Part shown: piece after piece, positions 49,701 to 60,850 of the stretch | How positions within the stretch are numbered: the stretch's first letter is position 1 | Layout: each line of letters opens with the position of its first letter | Source: Gastracanthus pulcherrimus | Taxonomy: Eukaryota > Arthropoda > Insecta > Hymenoptera > Pteromalidae | NCBI GenBank assembly: GCA_949152435.1 | Contig: OX424576.1 | Coordinates: 142,049,070 to 142,113,069, forward strand | Direction of reading: 5' to 3' | Length of the DNA: 64,000 bases | The notes under the pieces: model-generated | The model's database searches: none | What the model was told of the DNA's origin: nothing | Seen by the model: the letters and a program-made list of their open reading frames with translations, nothing else | Position numbers and translations under genes: made by a program

Positions 49701-52688
49701 CACAGTAGCCAGCTATCAATGCGCTACACGCATTTTTACATTCATCAAGTTCCGCGCTAATCGTATCACGAGTATCGCAACGTGCGATACACATGCTAGC
49801 CATTGTTCCTCGGAAAAAATGGCTTTCACGTCGCTATGAGATAATAGAAAAGCACTTCGACGCGAGAAAATATTCTTCAAACGCTCGTTTTTTTCCTATA
49901 AATCGCGTCAAATCACGCGGACACGGAAGATAAAAATAAAACGTTGACTGCTGTAATGACGACGTTTATTACGAATTACGCTATTGCGCTAACTATTATG
50001 CGAAGTCGAGGCGGCGAATATATAATAAAGAAATAGAGGAAGCGGGAAAATTACTTTTCATGAAAATTCATGTGTATAACTGTAATGAAATAATACGTCT
50101 CGGCTGAAATCGATAACTATGCGCTTGGCCGTGTGAGTCAGTGTACATGCTTCAGCTGGAACAGTCGTTGGCATAAATTGCAAGCCTAATTAAAATGTTT
50201 CTCGAACAAAGTCGTAATTCAGGTAGTAAAAGCGACGTTTAACCAAGTCGCGCACTCTGCTTCTGAGACAACGAAATTCCTCAATAATGTAAATAAAGGC
50301 GCTTGTTCTTTTGCACTTTACTTTGTGCTATATAAGCGAAAATCTAATTTTCATTCGCCAAGTATTTAGTTCAAATATTATATCTGTGTAAGGGAAAAAT
50401 AGGTTTGAAAATTGTAATTTTATAAATATTTTTGTATAACTTAGATAATAAGATTTTCTTTGTGAAATTATTTCAAATACCAAAGCAGGGATCTGTTAAA
50501 CATTTTAATTAAATCTTTCCTACAACAAAGAAACTATAACATGAAATTTCATCAAAATTGTTGTGAAACTTCCTTTTATGATGACAAATATTGGGGATTT
50601 TCTATTGAAGAATTTGCTCAGCTTTGTTATGAAAAATCATAAATGCTTTGGCCGAACAATTTACTTTCGAAATTAGAAATATTAAAAAATTAACAAACAA
50701 AATTGTAACATTGCAAATGTTTAAATATAGAACATATATAATTTATTCGTTTTATTTTATTTTTCCAGGTTTAAGTCGAAATTGGTGCGATGTCTCGCCA
50801 GCTTTTCCTACGTCATCAGAAGTCTTTTGAACGTTTCCGTAACGGTGTTCACGCCTTGTGTAGCTTTGAAAACAGTAATTGGTCTTCCGTACTGGGCCAG
50901 TATTTGCGGAATCACCGCGATATCGATCGTCTTTACGTTAATGGTAATTTCAAACTTTAATATATAGCTAGAGAATATAAATATTTTTTTTTATTATATG
51001 AAAGTACCGCGGCTAAAGTGCTAACTGATTTAACCGAATGCTTTCTCAAAGAGAGGTCCTGAAAAATCGAGTTTAAAAATGTTATAATTGAAATTCGCAT
51101 TAAATTAAATAATACTAAAGTTGACTTATTGAATACAAGCGTTTACGGAAAAGTCAGTAACTCTTCAAAGTATAAGTCTGTTAAAAATTTCGGTTTATAA
51201 CATTTTTTTTAGAAATTGCATCTTTTTTAAACGCACAAATTTTCAACATGTTTAACGCATAAACTTTGAGATAGCATCATTAAAAAGCAGAGATTTTTTC
51301 ACTAGATTTAAAATCTTATTTTCAATATGTTTGACGCATAAAGAAAAAATTTTTTTTCTTCTATTCTTCGTTTTCTTAAAAAAAAAATTAAAATAATTGC
51401 TAGATATATCAATCAAACGGAAATCCCGTTTACTTTATGAAATCATATATATTTTTTTCAACATATTTAACGTATAAAAAAAAGAAAAAATTTTTTTCGA
51501 TTTTTGAAAATTTGTTTAAGTTACTATTTTTTTTAAAACGTACTTTTTATTATCTAATCAGCTCCAAAATCTAATGCGTTCTAAGTTGAGCAATACCTTA
51601 TATGCCTGCAAAATTTCAACTCATAACATGCCTCCCTTGAAGAGTTATCGTGACACAATTTTTTTATCATATACGCACAGACATATATACATACAAACGT
51701 ACATACATACATACAGACAGACATTTTTTATTTTTCTGATTCAAAAAAAAACATCAAAATTTCAGATAAAAATATGTTCATCGTCAGAAAACTTTGTCTT
51801 TGAAAAAGCAATATTTTGATAGATTATACATACTTTTTTCTGAACTTTTCGAATTTTTGAGATCATGCAGAGAAACAAAAAACATGGATAAGTTAAACAT
51901 TTTTGTGAAAAATTTAAAAGAAATTCTAAATTGTCATAGATTTTCTACACGTATCATAGGCATGTATCAATGCTAAAGAAAGCTTCCTAATTTTGTGTTT
52001 ATTTTATGCAGGGAGGTTTGAAAGCTGCGATCCTCTCCGACGTCATTCAAGGCCTGACGATGATCGGAGTCTCGGTGGTGATTATAATTCACGGAACCGT
52101 CGACGCCGGAGGATTTAGTACAGTTGTAAACGTCACCAGCGAACGCGGTCGTCTCGACTTTTTCAAGTACGCATATATAATTATTCGCCTGTATATAACT
52201 TCCTCGATTCCTTTAAGCCGCGCTTTGCCCATTCCGCGCATAGAATCGTCTCCGCTGCCGTGCGCAATTTAGTTTAATTAGCGTATCCTTTCAGCGGATG
52301 AGGGATTTTCATGTAATTATATTTACTCCACAGCTTTGATATGGATCCGACGATTCGAGTTTCCACGGTATCGGCGATTCTGGGTCAGCTTTTCATGAGC
52401 CTCTCTATCTTCGGCTGCCAGCAAAACTTCGTCCAACGCTACTGCAGCATGAGCAGCCGCTCCAAAGTTGTCAAGTACGTATCAATCCTTACAAATTACG
52501 ATAAAACTTCTTTCACTTTCAGAACTTATAACGCGGTTTTTTTTCGAGCGCGTAAAACAACTAATGTTTCTTACTTAGAAATACGTGAATGTCGATATTT
52601 CAATTCAATTTAAATTGAATTTATATTATTTCTTTATACTTTAATCTAAATTGAATAGATTTTGCATTATCAGAATTATATATATAAG

Positions 52689-52739
<51 letters not shown>

Positions 52740-54537
52740 TTTAATTTCTTGTCTCAAATGTTTACCGACCTAATAATAAATAATTATGTATAATTAAAGA
52801 TAGAGGCCGAGTTAAGCAAAACCTGAACATCTCCATTATAAATTATGTACCGTTACACAAAGTTTTAATTCAATATTTGAATATCTGGACGAATGCGATT
52901 TGAATGAAATTTTCAGGTCACGCCAGAGTTAATTTTAAATGTTTGTTTAAATAGTATTTATAGATGGGTTAATTTCACTTTAAAACTTTAAAAAGGTATA
53001 CATACAAATAAATGGAAGAGCAAGGATATCCGGGTTTTACATCAGATTTCTTTATCATTTCACAATATATCTTTATCGTTTTTATACCTTGGATCAATAA
53101 TTTCTTAAACAGAAGTGGGTTCAAGACAATTATCTTGTGCATTTTATGTTTCCTTTTCTTACATTTGTTCTTGCTCTTTTATGTTTTTTATCTTGGTGCT
53201 GCACTTCTGATGTTGAGTTATTATTTTGTATTTGTATATTTAGAAACTACTAATAATTTATCGTTTGATCGTAAGATTAACTTAGTCGGTAAAATTGACT
53301 TTGACGCTTGCTTGCTGCACTATTATAATTCACGAAGTTTATATATAAAATACAAAGTATAAAAATATCAATTCATGAAAATTAAAAAAGTATGTAAATT
53401 ATTATTAACACCTATCATTTTTTGTTCCACAGAACAATGATGGCCAACATCCCGGTGATCACCGTGCTCTTCTCGCTCTCCTGGGTTGTGGGCATGGTGA
53501 TCTTCGCCAACTACGCGGACTGCGATCCCATGAGCCTGGGCTACACCTCCAAGTTCGACGAGATCGTGCCTTTCTACGTCGAGGACAAGTTCGTCTATCT
53601 CCCGGGTCTCCTAGGCCTGGTGATGGCAACTTTATTCAACAGTTCGCTGACCATCACCGTCTCGATCCTCAATTCATTGGCTACCGTCACCTTCGAGGAC
53701 TTCCTCAGCCAGATCCCTGCTCTGAGGAATCTCAAGGACATCCAGCAGCTGAAGATCATCAAGTCTCTCGCGGTAGTGTACGGCTTCCTGGTCATCGGTG
53801 TGAGCTTCCTCGTAGGAATGCTGTCTGGTGTCATCGAGTCCTCCATGCTGATGACCTCCGCCACCTCTGGACCGCTGCTCGGTGTCTTCGTGTTGGCTAT
53901 GCTAGTACCCTGCGCCAACTGGAAGGGGGCGTCCGCCGGTATGATTTTCAGTCATGTGACCACTCTCTGGCTGACCTTCGGACGTCTGAGTCTGGACATA
54001 CCCACCGAGACACTGCCACTGTCCACGGACGGTTGCCAAAACGACACCTTCTCGTCGCATCTGACCAAAGCCAAGGACGGTATGCCGGTACAATGGTCCA
54101 GTGCCACCAAGGATCATCTGTTTGAAGAGGAAACTCCAGAAACCGTTCTGGACAACATCTACGGTATCACCTATATGTACTACGCTCTGATTGGTAGCAT
54201 CTCGACTGTCGTGGTGGGAATCATCGTCAGTTTGCTGACTGCCGATTCCAAGGAGGACGCGTACGAGGATCATCTGCTGCACCCGTTCGTCCTGAAGATG
54301 TCGAGGATGATGCCGGGCAAGCCACGGCTCTTCGCCACGAGTTCGCGCTTCAACGAGAACAACAACACGGTGAACGGAACCGGATCCACGAGTCTGAGCG
54401 ACGATTCGCTGAAATCCGACATGAAGAAGGTGGATCACAGGGTGCAGTTGGACAGCGCTTACGTGGAGAAGCTCGACGCCCTGAAGAAGGTCACGATGGA
54501 GGTGACGAACGAAGTACAAAAGGGTACCAAACTGTAG
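43420..54537 (+). CDS. SLC5-family Na+-coupled solute (monocarboxylate-like) cotransporter, complete, 5 coding exons
   Basis: Multi-pass plasma-membrane symporter that moves an organic solute with Na+. Joining 43420-43775, 50769-50943, 52012-52166, 52334-52474 and 53433-54537 gives 1932 nt, 643 residues plus TAG, the usual SLC5 length. All four introns (6993, 1068, 167 and 958 bp) are GT..AG and keep frame. Family landmarks in order: first membrane segments about 8-27 and 83-107; the loop SVYQYLDMRF (111-120); GGLKA (178-182); QNFVQRY (259-265); NSLATVTFED (356-365); GPLLG (422-426) then PCANWKG; last membrane segment about 526-545; polar cytosolic tail ending T-K-L. Possible N-glycosylation sites are N217-V-T and N479-D-T. 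The pattern fits the SLC5A5/6/8/12 branch rather than glucose or choline carriers; insect relatives are usually named sodium-coupled monocarboxylate transporters. Substrate is inferred, not visible. Exons are GC-rich against AT-rich introns. No neighbouring gene gives context. Confidence 0.95.
43776..50768 (+). other. SLC5 intron 1, 7.0 kb
   Basis: Bounded by GTGAGC and TTTCCAG. It contains a 226-bp foldback element (44510-44735), a mildly GC-rich patch at 45740-45960, a CpG-containing patch at 49700-50000 and otherwise AT-rich DNA. The small frames on both strands have no family likeness. First introns often hold regulatory DNA, which the two patches might be. Confidence 0.6.
44510..44735. 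mobile_element. 226-bp foldback element in SLC5 intron 1
   Basis: CTGATGCCAAATAATGAAGC at the left mirrors the right end (complement CTGATACAAAATAATGAAGC), and TTATTCATTCTAA pairs with TTAGGATGAATAA. The arms run about 80 bp around an AT-rich centre. Confidence 0.65.
50769..50943 (+). CDS. SLC5 transporter coding exon 2 (residues 119-177)
   Basis: The acceptor (..atttttccag) ends at 50768. The exon completes the split Arg codon and reads F-K-S-K-L-V-R on the cytosolic side, then two hydrophobic segments ending I-V-F-T-L-M. The donor is ATG|GTAATT at 50944, on a codon boundary. The following G-G-L-K-A of exon 3 recreates the family's conserved T-x-x-G-G-x-K-A junction, which supports the splice. 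Confidence 0.92.
50944..52011 (+). other. SLC5 intron 2 with a weak repeat
   Basis: Three loose copies of TTCAACATGTTTAACGCATA (about 51240, 51322 and 51458) lie in A/T homopolymer-rich DNA, followed by a short CATA-repeat (51680-51722). No gene. Confidence 0.55.
52012..52166 (+). CDS. SLC5 transporter coding exon 3 (residues 178-228 and part of 229)
   Basis: The acceptor (tttatgcag) ends at 52011. The exon opens with G-G-L-K-A-A-I-x-x-D-V-I-Q, the SLC5 signature after the fourth or fifth membrane helix, followed by a hydrophobic segment (about 189-205) and an outside loop with N217-V-T. The donor is TTCAA|GTACGC at 52167, splitting an Asn codon completed in exon 4. Confidence 0.92.
52334..52474 (+). 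CDS. SLC5 transporter coding exon 4 (residues 229-275 and part of 276)
   Basis: The acceptor (tactccacag) ends at 52333 after a 167-bp intron, the shortest in the gene. The exon reads N-F-D-M-D-P-T-I-R, a membrane segment, then Q-N-F-V-Q-R-Y-C (259-266), matching the Q-x-x-V-Q-R-Y motif of the iodide/vitamin/monocarboxylate branch. The donor is GTCAA|GTACGT at 52475, splitting a Lys codon. Confidence 0.92.
52475..53432 (+). other. SLC5 intron 4 with an (AT)n tract
   Basis: (AT)n at 52691-52734. The 116-codon frame at 53012-53362 is hydrophobic, AT-driven and inside the intron; it does not resemble SLC5 sequence and joins neither flanking exon in frame, so I treat it as chance. Confidence 0.6.
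53433..54537 (+). CDS. SLC5 transporter terminal coding exon 5 (residues 276-643 and stop)
   Basis: The acceptor (ttgttccacag) ends at 53432. This large exon holds roughly the last seven membrane segments: the TM8 equivalent N-S-S-L-T-I-T-V-S-I-L-N (345-356), the N-S-L-A-T-V-T-F-E-D motif, G-P-L-L-G and P-C-A-N-W-K-G-A, an extracellular loop with N479-D-T, the last helix (526-545) and a hydrophilic tail with N-E-N-N-N and S/D-rich stretches. The stop TAG is at 54535-54537. The final T-K-L fits a class I PDZ ligand. Confidence 0.94.
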
Positions 54538-55640
54538 GCGGAGAGTTTGTTTGTACTTCCATATATGATCCGAGACTGACGATCCGGCGAAGTGATAATA
54601 CGATGATTTATTTGGTGCTTAATTCGATGATTATTCGCCGTTTGGTGTGCGTGAATGTGAGGAGAAAGTGTATTTTTTTGCGAACTTCGTGTATGATATG
54701 GGAGTGTTGAAGTTGTTTTTTTTATTTTGTTATTCATGGATAACGTTGATAGTGTTTAGTGTGTAATAAGCAGTATTCGATGATCGGATACGTCGGCTCA
54801 ACATACAATACGATGCGTGCGCATCGACAGTGCATTGCTTAACTGGTGAATTTGTGAATGTATAATCGTAGTGGCCTTATCAAATTTGTAAAGGAAACTG
54901 AGGCAAGAAGGATTTGTTTGGAAAATGATGTTACCGATATACTCGATTGACAAGTGATCCGCTTTTCCTCAGTTCTGCTTGTTATGAAATTACGTGACGT
55001 TTGAATGCAAATGCGTTCATCTTTGGAATGCACATTTTACTTAGTTTTGCGCTATCGTAGCTTCTTAGGTATTGACTTTCCGCTTTTTATACGTTACAAA
55101 TTAGCCTTACTTGGATAAGTGATTGACAAACTAATTTATTTAATTTACATATTTGTATTGTTTATTCCAAGCCGGATCGAAAGCAAAAATAATTATCTCG
55201 TCTTTCTGAAGTACTCTGACAGCGATAATTTCCTACTAGAGAACATTGTACATATAGCGTAAAGCAATGCAAGACAATAATTCGAGCGAGAAGAAGCAAT
55301 TGTTAACTGCGGAACATTTAGACGCCGAGAGACGGCTACATTTTGACGGCTGGGCTATCTCGCCTCGAATATTAAGATCGTGCGAGTGAATCCGCATGCA
55401 AGATCTGATTTTAAACTACTCATTGTTACGTTGTTCATATCGCGCTTTACTAAATACTCAAAACCTTGGATCGCCCACAGCTTTAATGATAATTCATTCA
55501 CTCAACGAAAATTTATTGATTTTGCCATTTTCGTTCAATTAAGTAAATTCTTTAATCTTTCTTGAGTCTCAGAAGTCACTTATAAATAAACATTACGTAG
55601 TTACATATTTTGTATGATTAGCTCAAATAATAAATGAATC
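54538..55640 (+). other. 3' untranslated region of the SLC5 gene with candidate poly(A) signals
   Basis: The stop is followed by about 1 kb of mixed-composition sequence without a convincing reading frame. AATAAA hexamers occur at 55585-55590 and 55629-55634. A further AATAAA at 58320-58325 is followed by a GT-rich stretch (gttcttgtgtattt), so a longer 3' end across the minisatellite and microsatellite DNA is possible. Which site is used cannot be told from sequence. Confidence 0.4.
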
Positions 55641-55830
55641 CCGCAATAACGCAACGCGAAAATTACGTACTCATATAACTTCAGTCAAAGAAAATAGTTC
55701 CCCAAGGTTTCTGTGTAAAACATTGCCTCTCCTTAAGGCGTTTACATGCACACGTACACATGCACAAACGTCCACGCAAACTTTTTTCTCTCGCAACGAT
55801 AATGCCGGTACTTTTACGGAGCACAGACCC

Positions 55831-55833
<3 letters not shown>

Positions 55834-55882
<49 letters not shown>
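55834..55882. repeat. (GA)n microsatellite
   Basis: Pure GAGAGA run, about 49 bp, with a complementary (CT)n at 55985-56022 only 100 bp away, so a transcript across both could form a hairpin. Confidence 0.95.
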
Positions 55883-55886
<4 letters not shown>

Positions 55887-55980
55887 GATCGAGTGCGTCG
55901 CGCATTCGCGTGCGCGAATTTTTCTTGTCTCGAGACCGAGAATACCTTTGCTCTACCTGCATGTTCTACGTGCATTTTTC

Positions 55981-55984
<4 letters not shown>

Positions 55985-56022
<38 letters not shown>
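55985..56022. repeat. (CT)n microsatellite
   Basis: Pure CTCTCT run, complementary to the nearby (GA)n tract. Confidence 0.95.
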
Positions 56023-56026
<4 letters not shown>

Positions 56027-56093
56027 ATCTCTTTCCTCTCTTTTTTCGTTTTTGGGGTTCTCTTCGGCTCCCTCTACTCTGCAATATACTTGC

Positions 56094-56238
56094 TCACTCT
56101 ACTCTGTTATAATATTGGAGCTTTTTACTAGAGCTACTTTCTCACTCCGCTCTATCATAATATTAGAGCTTCTTATTAGAGCTATTTGCTCACTCAACTC
56201 TATCGTAATATTAGAGTTTTTTATTAGAGCTTTTCTAC
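56094..56238. repeat. 48-bp minisatellite, three copies
   Basis: AATATTGGAG / AATATTAGAG recurs at 56111, 56159 and 56207, exactly 48 bases apart, with CTCACTC..CTCT and TATTAGAGCT words conserved in each unit. Confidence 0.85.
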
Positions 56239-56523
56239 TTTTTATTGTGTTTTAAAATTCATTCGTATTTTATCTCATACATGCTATACAAATATTACAA
56301 GTTTAGTTTTCAAAACATGCAAAGAAGATAGTAGTAGAAAATAGTATTTAATTATAGTATTGGGCACTAATATCATGGAAGAAGTATAGTGAAAAAGGTA
56401 TAATGAAAAGCATGCAATTACAAAAATTAAGACTTTGTGTGAAAATACAACCAAAACACCTAAGATATTCACAAGCAAAATCCTAATAGTATATTACCAA
56501 TTTTTAGATCTTATCTTTTTCTC

Positions 56524-56528
56524 TCATT

Positions 56529-56592
<64 letters not shown>
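56524..56592. repeat. (CT)n microsatellite
   Basis: CTCTCT run of about 69 bp with two interruptions. Confidence 0.93.
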
Positions 56593-56595
<3 letters not shown>

Positions 56596-57129
56596 AATTT
56601 TCGATCCGAACGCTGGAGAGAAAAAGAGATAAGAAGAGCGAGGGGGACAAAGATAAATGAAAGATGAGATATGTAACACGAGATAGAGTCACAGATAGAT
56701 AAAAGAGAGTGTGTGACGAAGCCGGCACAGAGGGTGATGACGTCACGCTGGCAAATACGTCGTCATCGTCGTCGGCCCTTCCACTGGAGTTGAGCGACCA
56801 CTTTGTACCCGAGCGAAAAAGAGTAGAGAAGTGTCGGTCCGTGCTTTTACACGTGTGCGTGTATATTTGTGTGCATATTTACGTCGTCTAAGGAAATTGT
56901 TATACCTTCTTTTTCTCTCTATCTGCCGTTCTTTCCTTTCTCTATCTCTTACTTTTTCAAAAACTTTTTTCTGCTTTTTACAAGAGATGCTTTTACCTTT
57001 CTTTGTTCTATTTTGTCTTCTATTTTGCAAGATATTAGCCGTACTTAACCATCTGCAATTTTTAGTCAATTTTTGGACGGTTTTATGCGCGAGTATGTTG
57101 AATTTTGGTTGATAATACTATTCAAAAGA

Positions 57130-57225
57130 TTATTATTTATTTAACAGAGAATACTTAATTACTATTTATTTAATAGAGTATACTTAACTAATATTTGTTT
57201 TAATTATAAGTACTTAATACCAAAG
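57130..57225. repeat. Short degenerate tandem repeat, about 30-bp unit, three copies
   Basis: TATTTATTTAACAGAGAATA, TATTTATTTAATAGAGTATA and a weaker third copy, each followed by CTTAA. Confidence 0.5.
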
Positions 57226-57662
57226 TTTATAATTGTGACAGAGTAGAAGTACTTAAAGCAGCTAGTCACTCTATTGTTGATAGCTTATAAGTACTTACAA
57301 TTAGTGATTTCTGTAAATTATTTAATTTACTCTATAATTTTGGACTAGTTTAAAATTATCAATATTCAAATTATTTTCAATGTATATAAAACAAACTTTA
57401 AATTTCTATCTCGAAATCTTGTATGTGAAAAATTAGAGTTATTCCATGATTTTTAGAAAACCGATCAACTAATTCATTAAAAGTTGCAGATAATTCGTTA
57501 ATTATTAAATTGATCTTCCTTCTACTGTATTGTTTCATTGTGAAAATAGCACAAAGTTTTTACTCAAGATTTTACCCAATTGAGAAAATGACTCGATATA
57601 AGAGCGTTTGGTTTCGTGTGTCGTGTATTACGAGAAGACCTACTTTTGTATCTCTGAACTTA

Positions 57663-57665
<3 letters not shown>

Positions 57666-57749
<84 letters not shown>
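57666..57749. repeat. (AT)n microsatellite, about 84 bp
   Basis: Pure AT tract between the SLC5 3' end and the next foldback element. Confidence 0.96.
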
Positions 57750-57754
<5 letters not shown>

Positions 57755-57779
57755 TGAGTACACCATATGTGTAAAAAAA

Positions 57780-58430
57780 ACAAAATGAAGTATAATGTTA
57801 CATTGTAAGCGCTATTTTTTATAAGTTCTATACCGATATTGATATGCATATTTATTGATGAAAAGTGTCCGCGAGTGTTTTACTCAAGAATGCGTAGAGC
57901 GTTTGTAATATATAATAAGTTAACGCCGAATATGACGTATATAAATATATACATATATTTTTTAAGCGAATTCCGCGTAAGTTGCGATATTTTTATAAGG
58001 ATAAAGATACTTGATATAGTAAGATGCGAGCTTACACATAATCGAGATCCGTCGATCTTTACACGCGTTGATGTTGTTGATATGTAATTATTGATTAGTG
58101 AGTAGTTAGCGATCATGTATACGTAGCTAGTTTCTATAGCAATCGATCGGTCGCGATGGTCGGTTGCTGCCGTTAATAACGAGTTTATAATGAACGACGT
58201 ATTATCATCGATCTGCTAGATCGACCAATAAAAAATGCGAGTGTCTTTTTCGAAAACAAAGAATGCATAAAATACGCATGTACGATGTACATGGACACAT
58301 TAAAGTATACTTTTTTATTAATAAATTATTGTTCTTGTGTATTTATTTATGAAAATTCAATCCTAAATACTTATCCTTTTACAAAACAAGATATTGATCT
58401 TGATAACCGATTTGTAACTTTTGTATATAT
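57780..58430. other. Mixed-composition DNA, possible distal 3' end of the SLC5 transcript
   Basis: Less AT-rich than its surroundings (cgatcgatcggtcgcgatgg) and ending with AATAAA at 58320 plus a GT-rich stretch. It might belong to a long 3' untranslated region; no coding frame is evident. Confidence 0.25.
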
Positions 58431-58431
58431 A

Positions 58432-59703
58432 TATGGATGGTTCCACGTCAAGTGAGCATGTCCAAAAATAAAAATGTCTGAAACTCTACAAAAAAGGTTG
58501 ATAAATGCGTTTTTTTAATATTTTGAGATGTTGCTAACATTGTTTGATTCTTCCCTGGTAGAAAATTAATCTAGAACTATGTAGATCTATCTAGTTTGCC
58601 TTGGAAATAATTGAGGGCCTCGATAAAACTAGATAATTTTCTACCAGGGTTAACTCAAAAAGTGTAACAACATTTATTGTTCAAAATAAGGTAAAAAATC
58701 TAAAAAAGAATGTTATTAGACTCTGTTGTGATATTTTGTGATATCGTGCATTGTGATACATTGTGATATTAAGATTCTAGAAAAACGCCACAATTTTTTT
58801 CAAAATAAAAAATCTTACAATTTAGTTTTTCATATTTCCTTTAATTCTAGACTAGTTAGATTATGGTCTCAAGCTTAATATAATTTTTGCAGAATCTTTA
58901 AATACTACACTTTTTTTGGTATTTCCATTGTGTTACTGAAATAAAAAGTCACCATTCAATAGCATGCAGGAATTATATTTAGCTTGAGACCATTTTGCAC
59001 AAGGTCTAGAATGAAAGTTGACTTGCAATACTAAATTTTAAGATTTTTATCTTTGAGAAAGGTGATGGCGATCAGCTGGAATTTGAATATTACAATACAT
59101 CACAATACATGGGTTTATAAAGAACAAATACAGAAAAAAAGTGCACTATATAAAAGTTCTGAAAAAATTATATTTTGTTCAAAATAAGGTAAGAAATCTA
59201 AAAAATTTTGTGATCTCACGCATTATGATATATTATGATATTAAGATTCTAGAAAAACGTCACAATTCTTTTCAAAATAAAAAATCTTAAAAATTAGTTT
59301 TTTATATTTCTTTTAATCCTAGAATAGTTACATTATGGTCTCAAGCTAAAGATTTTTTATTTTGAAAAAAATTATGGCAGTTTTCTAGAATCTTAATATT
59401 ACAATATATCATAATGCATGAGATCACAACATTTTTTTAGATTTCTTACCTAATTTTGAACAAAAAATGTTCGAACACTCTTTTTTCAAAAGTCCCTAGT
59501 TTTTGAGTTAAAAATCAGACAATGTTGGCAAAATCTCAAAATATTGAAAAAAACGCATTTTTCAACCTTTAATTGCCTTTTATATAGAACACCTTAGGGT
59601 TTAAAATCTTTTTTACATACTCAGTGTACACATACCAACATTTTTGTAAAGTTTCAGTCATTTTTATTTTTGAACATACTCACTTGACATGGAACCACGC
59701 ATA
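58432..59703. mobile_element. 1.27-kb foldback transposon
   Basis: GGTTCCACGTCAAGTGAGCA at the left (from 58439) mirrors the right end (complement GGTTCCATGTCAAGTGAGTA), with pairing over at least 60 bp. Inside, a block running from TTCAAAATAAGGTA to ATGGTCTCAAGC is present twice in direct orientation (58679-58875 and about 59172-59347) and once inverted (about 59348-59465). No transposase frame. Confidence 0.7.
58553..58649. mobile_element. 97-bp hairpin MITE nested in the 1.27-kb foldback element
   Basis: CCCTGGTAGAAAATTAATCT at the left is mirrored by AGATAATTTTCTACCAGGG at the right. The CCCTGG end matches that of the 1.1-kb element at 34765-35849, suggesting the same superfamily. It interrupts sequence that otherwise belongs to the host element. 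Confidence 0.7.
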
Positions 59704-60656
59704 TACTTTCTATTGAGTCTATAACTTGTAAGTGACGTTCAATTATTATAATTATGTTAGTTATCTCGACCTCCAATCAAGTTTTAATCATGATATCAAT
59801 TAAATCAATGGTTCTGTCTTCAACACACAAAAAAATATGAAAACCTAAAATCTAAAGGTCGATAATAGATAAAAAAGTAACAACGCATTAATACTTTACT
59901 ACCAAGGTGAAATTTAGTACGAGTAACTTCTGTGAGATCCTATAGCGAAATTTCGCTAATATCAATTTTTATACGTAATATTTACTTGATAAAAAAATTG
60001 TATTAGTGAGAGACATCAATAATTAAGAAGTAAAAGCAGCGTTTAGTTATAAAAGTCATTTGATATATGAGATAAAATTATTTGTTTAAAGAGGTTATGG
60101 GCCTGCATTTTTAAGCGCAAAACTTTTGTAATATCCATTCTACTTGTAAAATTTTCAAAACAAACCGATTTTAGTAAACTAGGGCATCCCAGGCACTCTA
60201 TGCGCGCCAGAATTCAGTATTCCACCATATCAATATGAATTACGAGAAATAGATATTAAATATATTAATATTCTTTTTGTATATGGACTCATTTATAGCA
60301 TTAAATGATGAGATGATATACAAATAAAATGATGTTTTATAATGAAATATGTAAATAAAGGATAATGTGAATTAAATAATCTTCCTACTGGAAAAAATCA
60401 AATGACTTTCAACTAAAATATTAAGTGAAAAACGCTTTAGATTTTATTACATTTTTCACCTGACATTTTATCTGAAACATTTGTAAATGATGTGTGCTAC
60501 TAGGAGGTTGTAATATGATAATAGTAATAGTATAACATATTCTTACTAAAGTTATTAAAATTTTAAATCAGATATACGGTAATTTTCTATCTCAAAAGGC
60601 AATTTTTCTCAGATTCTTCATACGAGAAGACAACTTATTTTTTTCTGAAAAATTGG
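59704..60656. other. AT-rich intergenic DNA, no gene seen
   Basis: No frame, repeat or island supported here. Confidence 0.5.
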
Positions 60657-60699
60657 TGTGGATAGTAAAGTGCGAGGGTGGGTGCGTGTGCGTGCCTGC

Positions 60700-60705
60700 G
60701 TGTGT

Positions 60706-60742
<37 letters not shown>

Positions 60743-60850
60743 AATGTGTGTGTGTTTGTGTATGTATGTATGGAAGTGTATGTATGAGTCTGTGTTTTTA
60801 CGTGTCCGTATGTGTGTATATGTGTTTGTGTGTGAGTGTGAGAGTGAATG
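60700..60850. repeat. (GT)n microsatellite, interrupted
   Basis: TGTGTG runs with TATG and GAGTG interruptions, about 150 bp. The Cys/Val-rich frame is an artefact. Confidence 0.92.

Noticed and set aside
53012..53362. 116-codon hydrophobic frame in SLC5 intron 4
   Set aside because: AT-driven composition, no SLC5 likeness, and exons 4 and 5 join in frame without it.
53902..54519. 205-codon antisense frame over SLC5 exon 5
   Set aside because: Shadow of the GC-rich coding exon; the sense strand has clear family motifs and splice sites.
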